From the NCBI GenBank assembly GCA_018714625.1, contig DVNE01000034.1:1-47789 (forward strand): 47,789 bases of DNA. Direction: 5' to 3'. Source of the stretch: Candidatus Coproplasma excrementigallinarum (GTDB lineage Bacteria > Bacillota > Clostridia > Christensenellales > Borkfalkiaceae). Under the pieces are notes generated by a model. The model was not told where the DNA came from and did no database searches. It was given only the letters and a program-made list of their open reading frames with translations. The position numbers and the translations under genes are program-made. Shown piece after piece: positions 17,084 through 25,210 of this stretch (the first letter of the stretch is position 1; every line of letters starts with the position of its first letter).

Positions 17084-17534
17084 TTGCCTTCTCCCGTCTC
17101 TTTTTTATTATTCCTTCAAATCCTTCAACAATGCAATTTAGTCCGTCTAAAAAGCTCTGCTTTGTGCCTTCGTCGAGCGGCCCGAGCGTCTCGTTGATTT
17201 CCTGCAGCAGAACAAGCCACTGTTTTTGCAGTTCTTCTTCCGCCCTTACAGTGGTAACAACGCTCACCGTCCTGCCGTTTTTGCGGCGCACAATGTAACC
17301 TTCGCGCTCCAGCGGGGCAAGCATCCTGCTCACGTTGGGCAGTGCAATGCCTGTCGTGCGGGCAATCTCCGTCATTGTCACCGGTCTGCCGTGCGTCGTC
17401 TCGTATTCGCGCAGACTGCCTAGTATTATAAATTTTCTGTCTATTCCGGAGGCGGTCTGTCTGTATCTTCGCAGACAGTCCTTCAGTCGGAAAAAGGCGG
17501 AAACAATTTTTTCGGCGTCTTCGAATTGCTCCAT
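17076..17534 (-). CDS. MarR-family regulator of the ABC exporter operon
   Basis: This 152-residue winged-helix protein has a recognition region (VTMTEIARTTGIALPNVSRML) and wing (REGYIVRRKNGRTVSVVTT) of MarR type. It is the first gene of a three-gene operon with both exporter subunits and overlaps the next gene, so it almost certainly regulates its own operon. The ATG at 17534 has AAGGAG upstream; an in-frame start 33 bases earlier lacks one. A palindrome just downstream of its promoter is the likely operator. Confidence 0.92.
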   Translation of the reverse strand: MEQFEDAEKIVSAFFRLKDCLRRYRQTASGIDRKFIILGSLREYETTHGRPVTMTEIARTTGIALPNVSRMLAPLEREGYIVRRKNGRTVSVVTTVRAEEELQKQWLVLLQEINETLGPLDEGTKQSFLDGLNCIVEGFEGIIKKRREKANA

Positions 17535-17560
17535 AAATGCTCCTTCGTCATAGTTTATAC

Positions 17561-17574
17561 TTATCAACTGATAA
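17561..17574. promoter_or_regulatory. Perfect palindrome TTATCAACTGATAA (candidate MarR operator)
   Basis: A 14-bp inverted repeat (TTATCA-AC-TGATAA) sits about 5-18 bases downstream of the predicted transcription start of the MarR-exporter operon. The position suits autorepression. Binding by this MarR is inferred. Confidence 0.6.
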
Positions 17575-17585
17575 ATGTCTTAAAC

Positions 17586-17614
17586 AGTATATGCCCGCCA
17601 CAAAAGCAAGTCAA
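17586..17614 (-). promoter_or_regulatory. Sigma-A promoter of the MarR-exporter operon
   Basis: On the minus strand: TTGACT (17614-17609), 17-bp spacer, TATACT (17591-17586). Confidence 0.8.
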
Positions 17615-17680
17615 CCGCAAAAGGGTACTTAAAAGTTATATTCACAAACTTTTCATTTTGTTAATGCGGCGTGTTGTTGA

Positions 17681-18030
17681 TTAAGGGAGAGGGAGGGGCT
17701 TGGTAATTTTTGGAAATGGGAGGCGGTGTGTTGCGGAGTGTTTTGGCAACTTTGGGGGGAGTGTTACGGCGGGCGAGGGTGAGTGGGTTGTCGGTGGGTA
17801 GGGTAGCGGCGGGTTATCGGATGGCTTGACGGTGGGCGGCGGAAAGGGCGGACAGGGGCGTAAAATAATAAGGAGTGGAGGTCGGATTTGCGGCCAGGCG
17901 GGGGCAGTCTTGTAGCCAGGCGGTGCGGCGAGAGTGGCTATAAACGAGGTGGCTATAAACGAGGTGGCTATAAAAGGAGAGGTGGCTATAAGAAGAAGAG
18001 GCCAATAAAAAAAGAGTGTGGCTATAAAAA
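17681..18030. repeat. G-rich low-complexity block with repeated GTGGCTATAA
   Basis: The plus strand from about 17681 to 17910 is strikingly rich in G, with many GGG runs, and C is scarce. It passes into a short repeat array: GTGGCTATAA starts at 17934, 17949, 17964, 17982 and 18018, the first three copies in an exact 15-bp period. Frames through this block give only proline-rich or Gly-Tyr-Lys-Arg repeats without ribosome binding sites. It looks non-coding. Some G-runs are close enough to allow a G-quadruplex. Confidence 0.7.
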
Positions 18031-18074
18031 TAAAAGCGCGCCGCGCGGGCACAGGGCTGTGCCGCGCGGCGCGC
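18024..18074 (-). terminator. Terminator of the 38-residue protein gene
   Basis: A very GC-rich inverted repeat (18036-18048 with 18062-18074, extended by CACAG/CTGTG) begins about 5 bases beyond the stop codon. On the minus strand it is followed by TTTTATTTTTAT. Confidence 0.9.
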
Positions 18075-18078
18075 AATG

Positions 18079-18195
18079 CTATCTGTCGTCGGGGCGCTGT
18101 TTTGCACCCTCCTCGCCGTCCGCCCTCAGTCGGGCAAGGTATTCGCTGTACTGTCGGTCTGTAAGTTTTGCAATCTTTTTCTTTTTATGCGACAT
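18079..18195 (-). CDS. Small basic protein, 38 residues, unknown function
   Basis: A short reading frame encodes MSHKKKKIAKLTDRQYSEYL and 18 further residues, ending QRPDDR. Support comes from context: an ideal GGAGG seven bases before the ATG, and an intrinsic terminator directly after the stop. The lysine-rich start followed by LTDRQYSEYLARLR resembles small conserved hypothetical proteins of Clostridia. That family resemblance is from memory and not verified. Charge and size would suit a nucleic-acid or ribosome-associated peptide, which is speculation. Confidence 0.75.
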   Translation of the reverse strand: MSHKKKKIAKLTDRQYSEYLARLRADGEEGAKQRPDDR

Positions 18196-18251
18196 TTTAT
18201 AGCCTCCGTAGTTATTGTAGCTGATTATGGGCCAGGTGCCGCCTTTTTATA

Positions 18252-18286
18252 CAAAAAAATTTACGCCGCAACCTAAGCGGCGTAAA
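18252..18286 (-). terminator. Terminator of the serC-serA operon
   Basis: TTTACGCCGC (18260-18269) pairs perfectly with GCGGCGTAAA (18277-18286). On the minus strand the stem is followed at once by ATTTTTTTGT. It lies about 200 bases past the serA stop. Confidence 0.85.
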
Positions 18287-18484
18287 TGTGCTTTTATTTG
18301 GTGTCGTCCGTCTGCGCGGAAATTGCAACAATCTGCGGCGGCATACTCTGCGTGCAAACCGCAGGCAATATCCCGCACATAACCTCGCAGCGCTCTGCGG
18401 CGGCAGCCCCCGCACGCATGGCAAAACCGCTGCAAACCGCGGGCATATCTTGCGCGTTTATTCCCCTGGCGGGGTCAGCGCTTT
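18287..18484. other. Gap downstream of serA
   Basis: About 200 bp between the serA stop and its probable terminator. Minus-strand frames of 60-70 codons run through it, but they lack ribosome binding sites and recognisable features. It appears to be 3' untranslated sequence. Confidence 0.45.
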
Positions 18485-19648
18485 TTAAAGCGAGCGAACC
18501 CTTAAAACGCCCTCGATTGCGGATATGGCGGAAATAGTCTTTTCCGGGATTGCCCCGTCAGTATCCATTATCGAGCAGGCAAACTCGCCCTTGCTGGAGC
18601 TTGCCATATTGGCTATGTTCAGTCCCTGGTCTGCTATGGCGGAGGTAAACTTTGTTATAATATTCTTTACGTTGCGGTGCAGTATCTGCACTCTGCCCTT
18701 GCCCTCTGTGCGCGTAAGATATACGGCGGGGTAGTTTACGCTGTTGGTTATGTTGCCGTTCTCTATATAGTCCACAAGCTGGTGCGCGGCCATAACGGCG
18801 CAGTTGTCCTCCGCCTCGGGCGTGCTCGCGCCAAGGTGGGGCACGCATATGCAGTTTTTAACGCCTATCAGCTTTGCGTTGGGGAAGTCGGTTATGTAGC
18901 GCGCAACCTTTCCGCTTTCAAGCGCGGCAATCATATCGTCGGTATTCACAAGTTCGCCGCGGCTGTTGTTAATAATAACTACGCCGTCCTTCATCTGCGC
19001 TATCGCCTCGGCGTTAATCATGCCCTTCGTGTCGTTTGTAAGGGGCACGTGCAGCGTTAAAAAGTCTGCCTTTTTATATACGTCCTCGCGCTCGGGCACG
19101 ACGTTGACGTGCGGCGAAAGCGCAAGCGCGTGAGTGGTGGAGAGGTAGGGGTCGGTGCCCGTAACGTTCATAAGCAGCTTGTGCGCGGCATTGGCCACAT
19201 ATACGCCTATCGCGCCCAGACCTATAACGCCCAGCATCTTGCCCTTGATTTCGCAGCCCGCAAATTTAGCCTTGCCCTTTTCCACAAGCTTGCCTATATT
19301 TTCGCCCTCGTCTTTGAGCGTCCTGACCCAGTCTATGCCGTCAATAATCTTCCTGCCGCCGAGGAACAGCTCGCACATAACCAGCTCTTTTACGGCGTTT
19401 GCGTTTGCGCCGGGAGTGTTGAATACTACTATTCCTTTTTCGGCATAGTCGGCCACGGGTATGTTGTTTGTGCCCGCGCCTGCGCGCGCCACTGCAACCA
19501 GGTTCTTGCCGGGCTCATAGTCTGCCATCTGCGCCGAGCGAACTATTATGCCGTCGGGGTCGTCGCAGCTGTCGCTGTATCCGTATCCTGCAAATATTGC
19601 GTCGGCAAGCGGGCTTATAGCGTTGAGTTTAAGTATCTTCTTGGTCAT
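18485..19648 (-). CDS. serA: D-3-phosphoglycerate dehydrogenase
   Basis: It oxidises 3-phosphoglycerate to 3-phosphohydroxypyruvate, the first step of serine synthesis. The 387-residue protein shows the NAD-binding loop GLGAIGVYVANAA (about residue 140), the 2-hydroxyacid dehydrogenase segments HVPLTNDTKGMI and NNSRGELVNTDDMI, and the catalytic histidine in CVPHLGASTPEAEDN. A short C-terminal ACT domain (about residue 320 on) suggests allosteric control, classically by serine. The ATG at 19648 has AAGGGG upstream. It follows serC by only 18 bases on the same strand, so the two form an operon. Confidence 0.95.
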   Translation of the reverse strand: MTKKILKLNAISPLADAIFAGYGYSDSCDDPDGIIVRSAQMADYEPGKNLVAVARAGAGTNNIPVADYAEKGIVVFNTPGANANAVKELVMCELFLGGRKIIDGIDWVRTLKDEGENIGKLVEKGKAKFAGCEIKGKMLGVIGLGAIGVYVANAAHKLLMNVTGTDPYLSTTHALALSPHVNVVPEREDVYKKADFLTLHVPLTNDTKGMINAEAIAQMKDGVVIINNSRGELVNTDDMIAALESGKVARYITDFPNAKLIGVKNCICVPHLGASTPEAEDNCAVMAAHQLVDYIENGNITNSVNYPAVYLTRTEGKGRVQILHRNVKNIITKFTSAIADQGLNIANMASSSKGEFACSIMDTDGAIPEKTISAISAIEGVLRVRSL

Positions 19649-19666
19649 TGTTTTTCCCCTTTTAAT

Positions 19667-20740
19667 TTACTTGTTTTCCAGCTCGAATTTCTTCATGAAC
19701 TCAATCAGCGCCTTTACGCCCTCCACGGGCATTGCGTTGTAGATGGAAGCTCTCATTCCTCCCACAAGTCTGTGTCCCTTAAGCGAAACCAGTCCCGCGC
19801 TCTTTGCCTCGGCTATAAACTTTGCGTCCAGCTCGGCCGTGGGCGTAACAAAGGGTACGTTCATTATTGAGCGGTATTTTTTCTCTACATTGTTTTTGAA
19901 AAGCGATGAGTTGTCTATAAAGTCATACAAGAGCGCGGCCTTGTATTCGTCCACCTCGTTCATTGCCTTTACGCCGCCCTTGGCCTTCAGGTCCTGAAGC
20001 ACCAGGTCGGCCATATATATGGCAAAACAAGGGGGAGTATTGTAGAGCGAGCCGTTTTCGTCCTGTATCTTCCACTTGAGCATAGTGGGGCATATTTTCA
20101 GGGGGGCCTGAATAAGGCTGCGCTTTGCGATTACTATCGTCACGCCGGCAGGCGCAAGGTTCTTCTGTGCGCCCGCATATATCACGCCGAACTTGCTTAC
20201 GTCCACCTCGCGGGAGAATATCTCTGAAGACATATCCGCCACGAGCGGCGCTTTGCATTCGGGGAACTTTATATACCTCGTGCCGAATATCGTGTTGTTG
20301 GAGGTGATATGCACATAGTCGGCGTCATCCGAGTAGGGCAGGGTGTCCACGTCGGGTATGTAGGTGTAGGTCTTGTCTGAACTGTCGCCAATCTTTACGG
20401 CCTCGCCGAAAATTTTGCCCTCCTGCCAGGCCTTTTTGGCAAAGTTGCCCGTCACTATGTAGTCGGCCTTGCCGCTGTGCATAAGGTTTAAGGGCACTGC
20501 CGCAAACTGGGTGGAGGCTCCGCCCTGAACGAATATCACGGCGTAGTCGTCGGGTACGGCCAGAAGCTCCCTCACGAGCGCCTCGGCGTCGGCCACAACC
20601 GCGGCGAACGCCTTGTCTCTGTGCGAAATCTCGGTTACTGACATTCCCGTGCCGGCAAAATCCATAAATTCCTTCTGCGCCTTTTCAAGCACGCTCACGG
20701 GCAGGGTGGAAGGCCCTGCGGAAAAGTTGTAAACTCTCAT
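19667..20740 (-). CDS. serC: Phosphoserine aminotransferase
   Basis: A PLP enzyme that transfers an amino group from glutamate to 3-phosphohydroxypyruvate, giving phosphoserine. The 357-residue protein starts with the family hallmark MRVYNFSAGPSTLP. It has the segment VFVQGGASTQFAAVP and the PLP-lysine region VIYAGAQKNLAPAG, and ends GGMRASIYNAMPVEGV. The ATG at 20740 is preferred because GGGAG lies 7 bases upstream; a TTG two codons earlier is too close to that site. It is first in the serC-serA operon, from a consensus promoter with a roughly 230-base leader. Confidence 0.96.
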   Translation of the reverse strand: MRVYNFSAGPSTLPVSVLEKAQKEFMDFAGTGMSVTEISHRDKAFAAVVADAEALVRELLAVPDDYAVIFVQGGASTQFAAVPLNLMHSGKADYIVTGNFAKKAWQEGKIFGEAVKIGDSSDKTYTYIPDVDTLPYSDDADYVHITSNNTIFGTRYIKFPECKAPLVADMSSEIFSREVDVSKFGVIYAGAQKNLAPAGVTIVIAKRSLIQAPLKICPTMLKWKIQDENGSLYNTPPCFAIYMADLVLQDLKAKGGVKAMNEVDEYKAALLYDFIDNSSLFKNNVEKKYRSIMNVPFVTPTAELDAKFIAEAKSAGLVSLKGHRLVGGMRASIYNAMPVEGVKALIEFMKKFELENK

Positions 20741-20746
20741 AATCAA

Positions 20747-20978
20747 TCTCCCTTCAGATAAATTTTATATAAAAAGGCCTGCTCGCCGCTCATTCCGTCC
20801 GCCGCCTTTATCGTGCAGCGGTAAGTACGTTCCGTGTGCATATATGCGCGCCTTTATATGCGCGCCTTTTTTGTGCCGCCTGCGCACCAAAAATATGCGT
20901 AATTTATTATATGCGCCCTGAATGCCTCCTGAGCAATCCGCGGCTGTATAAGGGGTGCATATCGTGTATAATAATTAC
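20747..20978. other. Long serC leader with internal repeat
   Basis: The predicted serC transcript has about 230 untranslated bases. On the minus strand it holds a direct repeat, AAAGGCGCGCATAT occurring twice 17 bases apart (about 20840-20873), including a CATATATG palindrome. A stem AAAGGC/GCCTTT precedes a T-run (about 20775-20808). No T-box or known riboswitch signature was recognised. Confidence 0.45.
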
Positions 20979-21007
20979 ATTATAATACAACCTTGAGAAA
21001 ATATCAA
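20979..21007 (-). promoter_or_regulatory. Consensus sigma-A promoter of serC-serA
   Basis: On the minus strand TTGATA (21007-21002), exactly 17 bases, TATAAT (20984-20979). It is divergent from the promoter of the large repeat protein. Confidence 0.85.
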
Positions 21008-21121
21008 CCCCACAGGCAAAATAAATTGTGAAATTTTTAGCGAATAGACCTTTTGGGTGCATTGATTGTGGCATATCTGCCGAGTAATTTAAAAAAATTA
21101 AAAAAATTTTCAGTAATTATA

Positions 21122-21150
21122 TTTACAATTTGTATTTTTTGTTGTAAAAT
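21122..21150 (+). promoter_or_regulatory. Sigma-A promoter of the large repeat protein gene
   Basis: TTTACA at 21122-21127, 17-bp spacer, TAAAAT at 21145-21150. The ATG follows about 70 bases after the predicted start. Confidence 0.75.
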
Positions 21151-21225
21151 GTTTCTGTAAGCAAAAGTGCGGCGCTATATATATTGTAAAACTATAAGGG
21201 GCGCGCCGCCCAGTGAGGTGCAATT

Positions 21226-24200
21226 ATGGCAGGTTACAACAACAGGAACGGGGGCGCAGGCTCCGCAGGGTACGCAACCAAAGCAGACGTCATTTTACAG
21301 CGCGAGGCGGAAATATCGGGCAAAATAGATATGCTGCTTGCCGCCGAAAAGGGCAACGCCGGGGCGGACGCTTTGTCTGACAAGATAGCTACGGAGGCTG
21401 CCTACATAAGCAAGCAGAACAGCGCCATCTTTGAAAAGCTCGTGCAGGAGAACGAAAAGCTGCGCAGGGAAATGAGCTACATAGCCGCCCAGTGCGAAAA
21501 TATTTTCACCAGGCTCTCCGGCATGATTTCTGCCCTGGAGGCAAAGGTGGATGCGGCCGCCGTCGATTACGATAAGGTTGCCGACGCCGTTTCCGAAAGG
21601 TTCTATGCCTCTTCCGACGAAGAGGAGGTCACCTTCGACGACGAAGTTGCACCCGCAGCCTATACCGAAGAGACGGGCGACGAACAGCTCTCTATTGAAG
21701 ACAGCTACTTCAACTACGACGAGCTGGCAGACCGTCTTGCCGAAAAACTTGCCGAAAAGGGCGCCTTCAATTCTTCCGTGGAGCTTGACTACGACGTGCT
21801 CGCCAAGAAGGTGGCAGACAGTCTTCCTCCTCAGGAAGTAATTTCACCCGATTACATAGCTTCCAAGGTTGCCGAGCAGATAGTCATTCCTCAGGTTGTG
21901 ATCGGCGAGGGTGACGAGGCTAAGCCCGTGGAAGTTCACGCCACCGCCGAGGTGGATTACGATGCACTCGCCGAGCGCATCGCCGAAAAGCTTGCACCCA
22001 AGGAGGAAGCGGAAGTTGCCGAGGCCGCCGCAGAGAGCACCGTGGAAGAGAATTCCGACGCGCTCTCAGACGAGATAGCCCGCAAGGTAAGCGCACTTTC
22101 GCCCAACGATTTCGATATAATAGTGGACGACGAGGGTTGCCGTTCGCTTGCAGAGGCAGTAGTCGACAGCCTCGACTACGACCTCATAGTACGCAAGATT
22201 GCCGAACACTCTGCGGCTTCTGAAGAAGTTGCCGCGGCAGACGCAGCCGAAACGACTGCGGAGAGTACCTCTGAAGAGATTGCTCAGCTCGTATCCGAAA
22301 AACTTGCCGCAAACGGCATAAACGAAGACGCCATTGCAGACAAGACGGCTGCAGCAGTATCCAATATGCTGCCCGAAGTCGATTCTGAAGACATTGCCGA
22401 TAAGGTTGCCGCCGCAGTGCTCGCATCCATACCTGCAACCGAGATTGATTACGACGCCATAGTAAACGGCGTGGTTGAAAAACTCGGCACGGCAAACGTT
22501 GCCGCCGAAGAGAGCGCGCCCGAGGCCGAGGCTGTTCCCGCCGCAGCGGAGAGCGCCGCTGAAGAAAGTGCCGAAGAGGCCGCCGTGGACGACGATTACG
22601 ACATCGTTATAGACGACGAGGGACTTCAGAAGATAACCGAGAGCATTTCCTGGAAGGTTACTGCCTCCACCAATGCAATGCTCGAGGGCATGGACGAAAA
22701 GCTCGCCGCAATGAAGAGGGAGCTTGAAGGTCTGCGCGAACAGCTCGCGGCGTCCGAGGCCGCCGAAGAGAGCGCCGAGGTCGTTTCCGAGGAGGCCGAA
22801 GACGTGGCCGCCGACACCGCCGAGGTTGAAGAGGCCGCCGCGGAGGAGAGCGTAGCCGAAAACACCTCCGCACTTGAAGATATCAACCGCAAGATAGACG
22901 AACTCACCGCAAAGGTAGAGGAACTGCTCACACCCGATGATGTGCTCGAGGACGAGGAGGCCGAAGAGGCTGAAGCAGAAAAACAGCCTGTACCTGCAAC
23001 GGCGGAGAAGGTAGAGGAGCTTGCTGGCAAGATAGACGACCTCACTGCAAAGATAGAGGAGTTGCTCACACCCGACGAAGAGCTCGCCGAGGAAGAGAAC
23101 GCCGAAGAGGCTGAGGCAGAAGAGCAGCCCGCACCTGCAACGGCAGAGAAGGTAGAGGAGCTTGCAACCAAGATAGACGACCTCACCGCAAAGATAGAGG
23201 AGCTGCTCACACCCGACGAAGAGCTCGCTGAGGAAGAGAGCGCCGAAGAGACCGAGGCTGAAGAGCAGCCCGCACCTGCAACGGCAGAGAAGGTAGAGGA
23301 ACTTGCTGGCAAGATAGACGACCTCACCGCAAAGATAGAGGAGCTGCTCACACCCGACGAAGAGCTCGCTGAGGAAGAGAACGCCGAAGAGACCGAGGCT
23401 GAAGAGCAGCCCGACGAAGTAAAACTTGAGCTTGAAAACATTAAGGCTACGCTGGAAGAGATAAAGCACGACCCCGCAATCCAGGAACTCAAGGGCGAGG
23501 TTGCCGAGCTCACTTCCAGGATAGACGAACTGTTCGCACCCGACGAAGAGCCCGAGGCCGCTGAAGAGAGTGCCGAAGAGGAAGACCCTGTTCAGGCTGA
23601 ATTCGACGAAATCAAGGGCAAGCTTGAAGATATAGCCAACAATCCCGCCATAGAAGATTTAAAGGGCGAGGTTGCCGAACTTACATCAAGAATAGACGAA
23701 CTCGTTGCCCGCAACGCCCGTGCAGAGGAAGAGGTAGAAAACGCCGAGCCTGCTCCCGTTGCAGAAAATAACGAGGATATTGCAGAAATCAAGCAGGAAA
23801 TAGCAGAAATCAACAGGCAGCTCGATGTCATAAAGGCCATGATTGCGGGCGGTGCAGTTATAACAACCGCAGCCGCTGTGGCAAGCAAGACCGAGGAAGA
23901 GCCTGAAGAGACCGAGACGGCAGAGGAGGCCGCTGAAGAAGAAACAGCGGAAGAGGAAGCCGAGGAGGCACAGCCTGAAGAGGAAGCCGAGGCTGCAGAA
24001 GAGGTAGCTGAACCCGAGGAAACCGCCGAAGAAGCGGCTGAACCCGAGGAAGCGGCTGAAGAAACCGCCGCAGAAGAGGAGACCGAAGCAGAGGAGGCTG
24101 AAGAGCCCGTTGAAGAGGCTGCGGCAACTGAGGAAGTTGTTGCAACGGAAGAGCCTGCTGAAGAACAGACGGCAGAAGAGTCCGCCGAGGAGGCAGCTCC

Positions 24201-24873
24201 TTCTGAAGACGGCGAATACAACGAAGAAGAGCTTGTTACCGTAAGCGATATCGTGGGCGAGGACGAAGTTACAGACGACGAACCCATCGACGAGGCTATG
24301 GAGAACATCTTTGAAGACGTAGACGAGCAGACGGCGATGGGCGAGGCTCAGCCTGACGGAATACCCGGAATAAGCAACGGCGGCGTAGACTTCGTCAACA
24401 TGATGAAGTATAACCGCAGCTTTATCGCAAGGATAATCCAGAGCAGCGACGAGGTAAAGCGCTACTATGGCCAGATAAAGAACGCAATGCTTGCTTACAG
24501 AAAGGTAAACTCCTCAATAGCGTGGGGCGCCGAGCGCTTCAATAAGGGCAGGGAGACGATTGCAAAACTTAAAATCAGGGGCAAGACGCTCTGCCTGTAC
24601 CTCAATCTCGACCCCAACGAGTATAAGACGTCGGTATACCATCAGGTGGACGTATCAGACAACAAGTCGATGCACGGCACGCCTATGATGGTCAAGATAA
24701 AGAGCCCTCTCGGCGTTAAAAAGGCCATAAGGCTGATAGACGATATGCTCGCAAAGCGCGACGGCGAAAAGCGTCCCATCCAGGAGAGGGATTACGCCGC
24801 AATGTATCCTTACGAAACTATCGAAGAGCTGATAGAAGACGGCCTCGTTAAGGACGTAAGCAGGAACAAGTAA
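21226..24873 (+). CDS. Large acidic repeat/coiled-coil protein with distinct C-terminal domain
   Basis: This 1215-residue protein has no signal peptide or clear membrane helix. Residues 1-125 are a polar head with coiled-coil character (KLVQENEKLRREMSYIAAQ). Residues ~115-490 carry a degenerate ~14-residue motif of the type DYDxLAxRIAEKL about a dozen times, separated by acidic linkers. Residues ~560-730 hold tandem 47-residue coiled-coil units (KVEELAxKIDDLTAKIEELL). About 880-1040 is almost only Glu/Ala. Residues ~1056-1215 form a globular basic domain (YNRSFIARIIQSSDEVKRYYG, then RGKTLCLYLNLDP and YPYETIEELIEDGLV) that I recall from unannotated gut-Firmicutes proteins; it is not a named family to me. 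It is monocistronic with its own promoter and terminator. A cytoplasmic scaffold or cell-architecture role is a guess. Confidence 0.85.
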   Translation: MAGYNNRNGGAGSAGYATKADVILQREAEISGKIDMLLAAEKGNAGADALSDKIATEAAYISKQNSAIFEKLVQENEKLRREMSYIAAQCENIFTRLSGMISALEAKVDAAAVDYDKVADAVSERFYASSDEEEVTFDDEVAPAAYTEETGDEQLSIEDSYFNYDELADRLAEKLAEKGAFNSSVELDYDVLAKKVADSLPPQEVISPDYIASKVAEQIVIPQVVIGEGDEAKPVEVHATAEVDYDALAERIAEKLAPKEEAEVAEAAAESTVEENSDALSDEIARKVSALSPNDFDIIVDDEGCRSLAEAVVDSLDYDLIVRKIAEHSAASEEVAAADAAETTAESTSEEIAQLVSEKLAANGINEDAIADKTAAAVSNMLPEVDSEDIADKVAAAVLASIPATEIDYDAIVNGVVEKLGTANVAAEESAPEAEAVPAAAESAAEESAEEAAVDDDYDIVIDDEGLQKITESISWKVTASTNAMLEGMDEKLAAMKRELEGLREQLAASEAAEESAEVVSEEAEDVAADTAEVEEAAAEESVAENTSALEDINRKIDELTAKVEELLTPDDVLEDEEAEEAEAEKQPVPATAEKVEELAGKIDDLTAKIEELLTPDEELAEEENAEEAEAEEQPAPATAEKVEELATKIDDLTAKIEELLTPDEELAEEESAEETEAEEQPAPATAEKVEELAGKIDDLTAKIEELLTPDEELAEEENAEETEAEEQPDEVKLELENIKATLEEIKHDPAIQELKGEVAELTSRIDELFAPDEEPEAAEESAEEEDPVQAEFDEIKGKLEDIANNPAIEDLKGEVAELTSRIDELVARNARAEEEVENAEPAPVAENNEDIAEIKQEIAEINRQLDVIKAMIAGGAVITTAAAVASKTEEEPEETETAEEAAEEETAEEEAEEAQPEEEAEAAEEVAEPEETAEEAAEPEEAAEETAAEEETEAEEAEEPVEEAAATEEVVATEEPAEEQTAEESAEEAAPSEDGEYNEEELVTVSDIVGEDEVTDDEPIDEAMENIFEDVDEQTAMGEAQPDGIPGISNGGVDFVNMMKYNRSFIARIIQSSDEVKRYYGQIKNAMLAYRKVNSSIAWGAERFNKGRETIAKLKIRGKTLCLYLNLDPNEYKTSVYHQVDVSDNKSMHGTPMMVKIKSPLGVKKAIRLIDDMLAKRDGEKRPIQERDYAAMYPYETIEELIEDGLVKDVSRNK
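22999..23412 (+). repeat. Three near-identical 141-bp in-frame tandem repeats
   Basis: Units begin at 22999, 23140 and 23281, with a diverged 138-bp unit before them. Each codes for 47 residues containing KIDDLTAKIEELLTPDEEL. Near-identity at DNA level suggests recent duplication, and copy number may vary between strains. Confidence 0.9.
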
Positions 24874-24896
24874 GCTAAAAAATAAATTTGCTACAG

Positions 24897-24941
24897 CGGG
24901 GGTTGATAGGTGTTTTTATCAACCCCCGAATGTTGTTTTTT
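24897..24941 (+). terminator. Terminator of the large repeat protein gene
   Basis: A 12-bp perfect stem (24897-24908 with 24917-24928) and an 8-base loop, followed by a T-rich tail. Confidence 0.93.
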
Positions 24942-25201
24942 GTAAATTTGTAGTCGATTTTAAGCGGGTGTAATTTTTTGCCGCGGCCTATATTCTGGCG
25001 TTTTGGCGCATTTTGTTTTGCGTAAGCAACTTGGGGCAATAATTCTTTCAAGGCGGCAGCTTAAAACCGCTTATTTTAATATTGCGGTTTACGCGGGCAA
25101 TACTCACTTAAGATTACAATTTTACTTTAAACTGCATAAAGGATAGCAGTAACGATATAAATTCAATAACAATTTAAGATTACGGCGCAAAGAATGCGCC
25201 G
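24942..25201. other. Gap upstream of RNase J
   Basis: No gene is seen. TTAAGATTAC occurs at about 25108 and 25172. A hairpin (25183-25189 with 25195-25201, CGGCGCA/TGCGCCG) abuts the ribosome binding site and could affect translation of the RNase J gene, whose mRNA is autoregulated in some bacteria. Confidence 0.45.
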
Positions 25202-25210
25202 AGGGAGAGT

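Noticed and set aside
17681-18076. Minus-strand proline-rich frame of 131 codons through the G-rich block
   Set aside because: It begins inside the GC-rich terminator hairpin, has no ribosome binding site, and its content follows from the low-complexity DNA.
17888-18202. Plus-strand frame with Gly-Tyr-Lys-Arg repeats
   Set aside because: The repeats come from the 15-bp array. There is no start signal, and the frame runs through a terminator and antisense to the better-supported 38-residue gene.
20747-20978. T-box or serine riboswitch in the serC leader
   Set aside because: No T-box core sequence or specifier-loop pattern was visible on the minus strand.
22066-23469. Long minus-strand reading frame (467 codons) opposite the large repeat protein
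   Set aside because: It mirrors the repetitive Glu/Ala-rich coding sequence, encodes Leu/Cys/Gly repeats without family features, and has no ribosome binding site. It is a by-product of biased codons.
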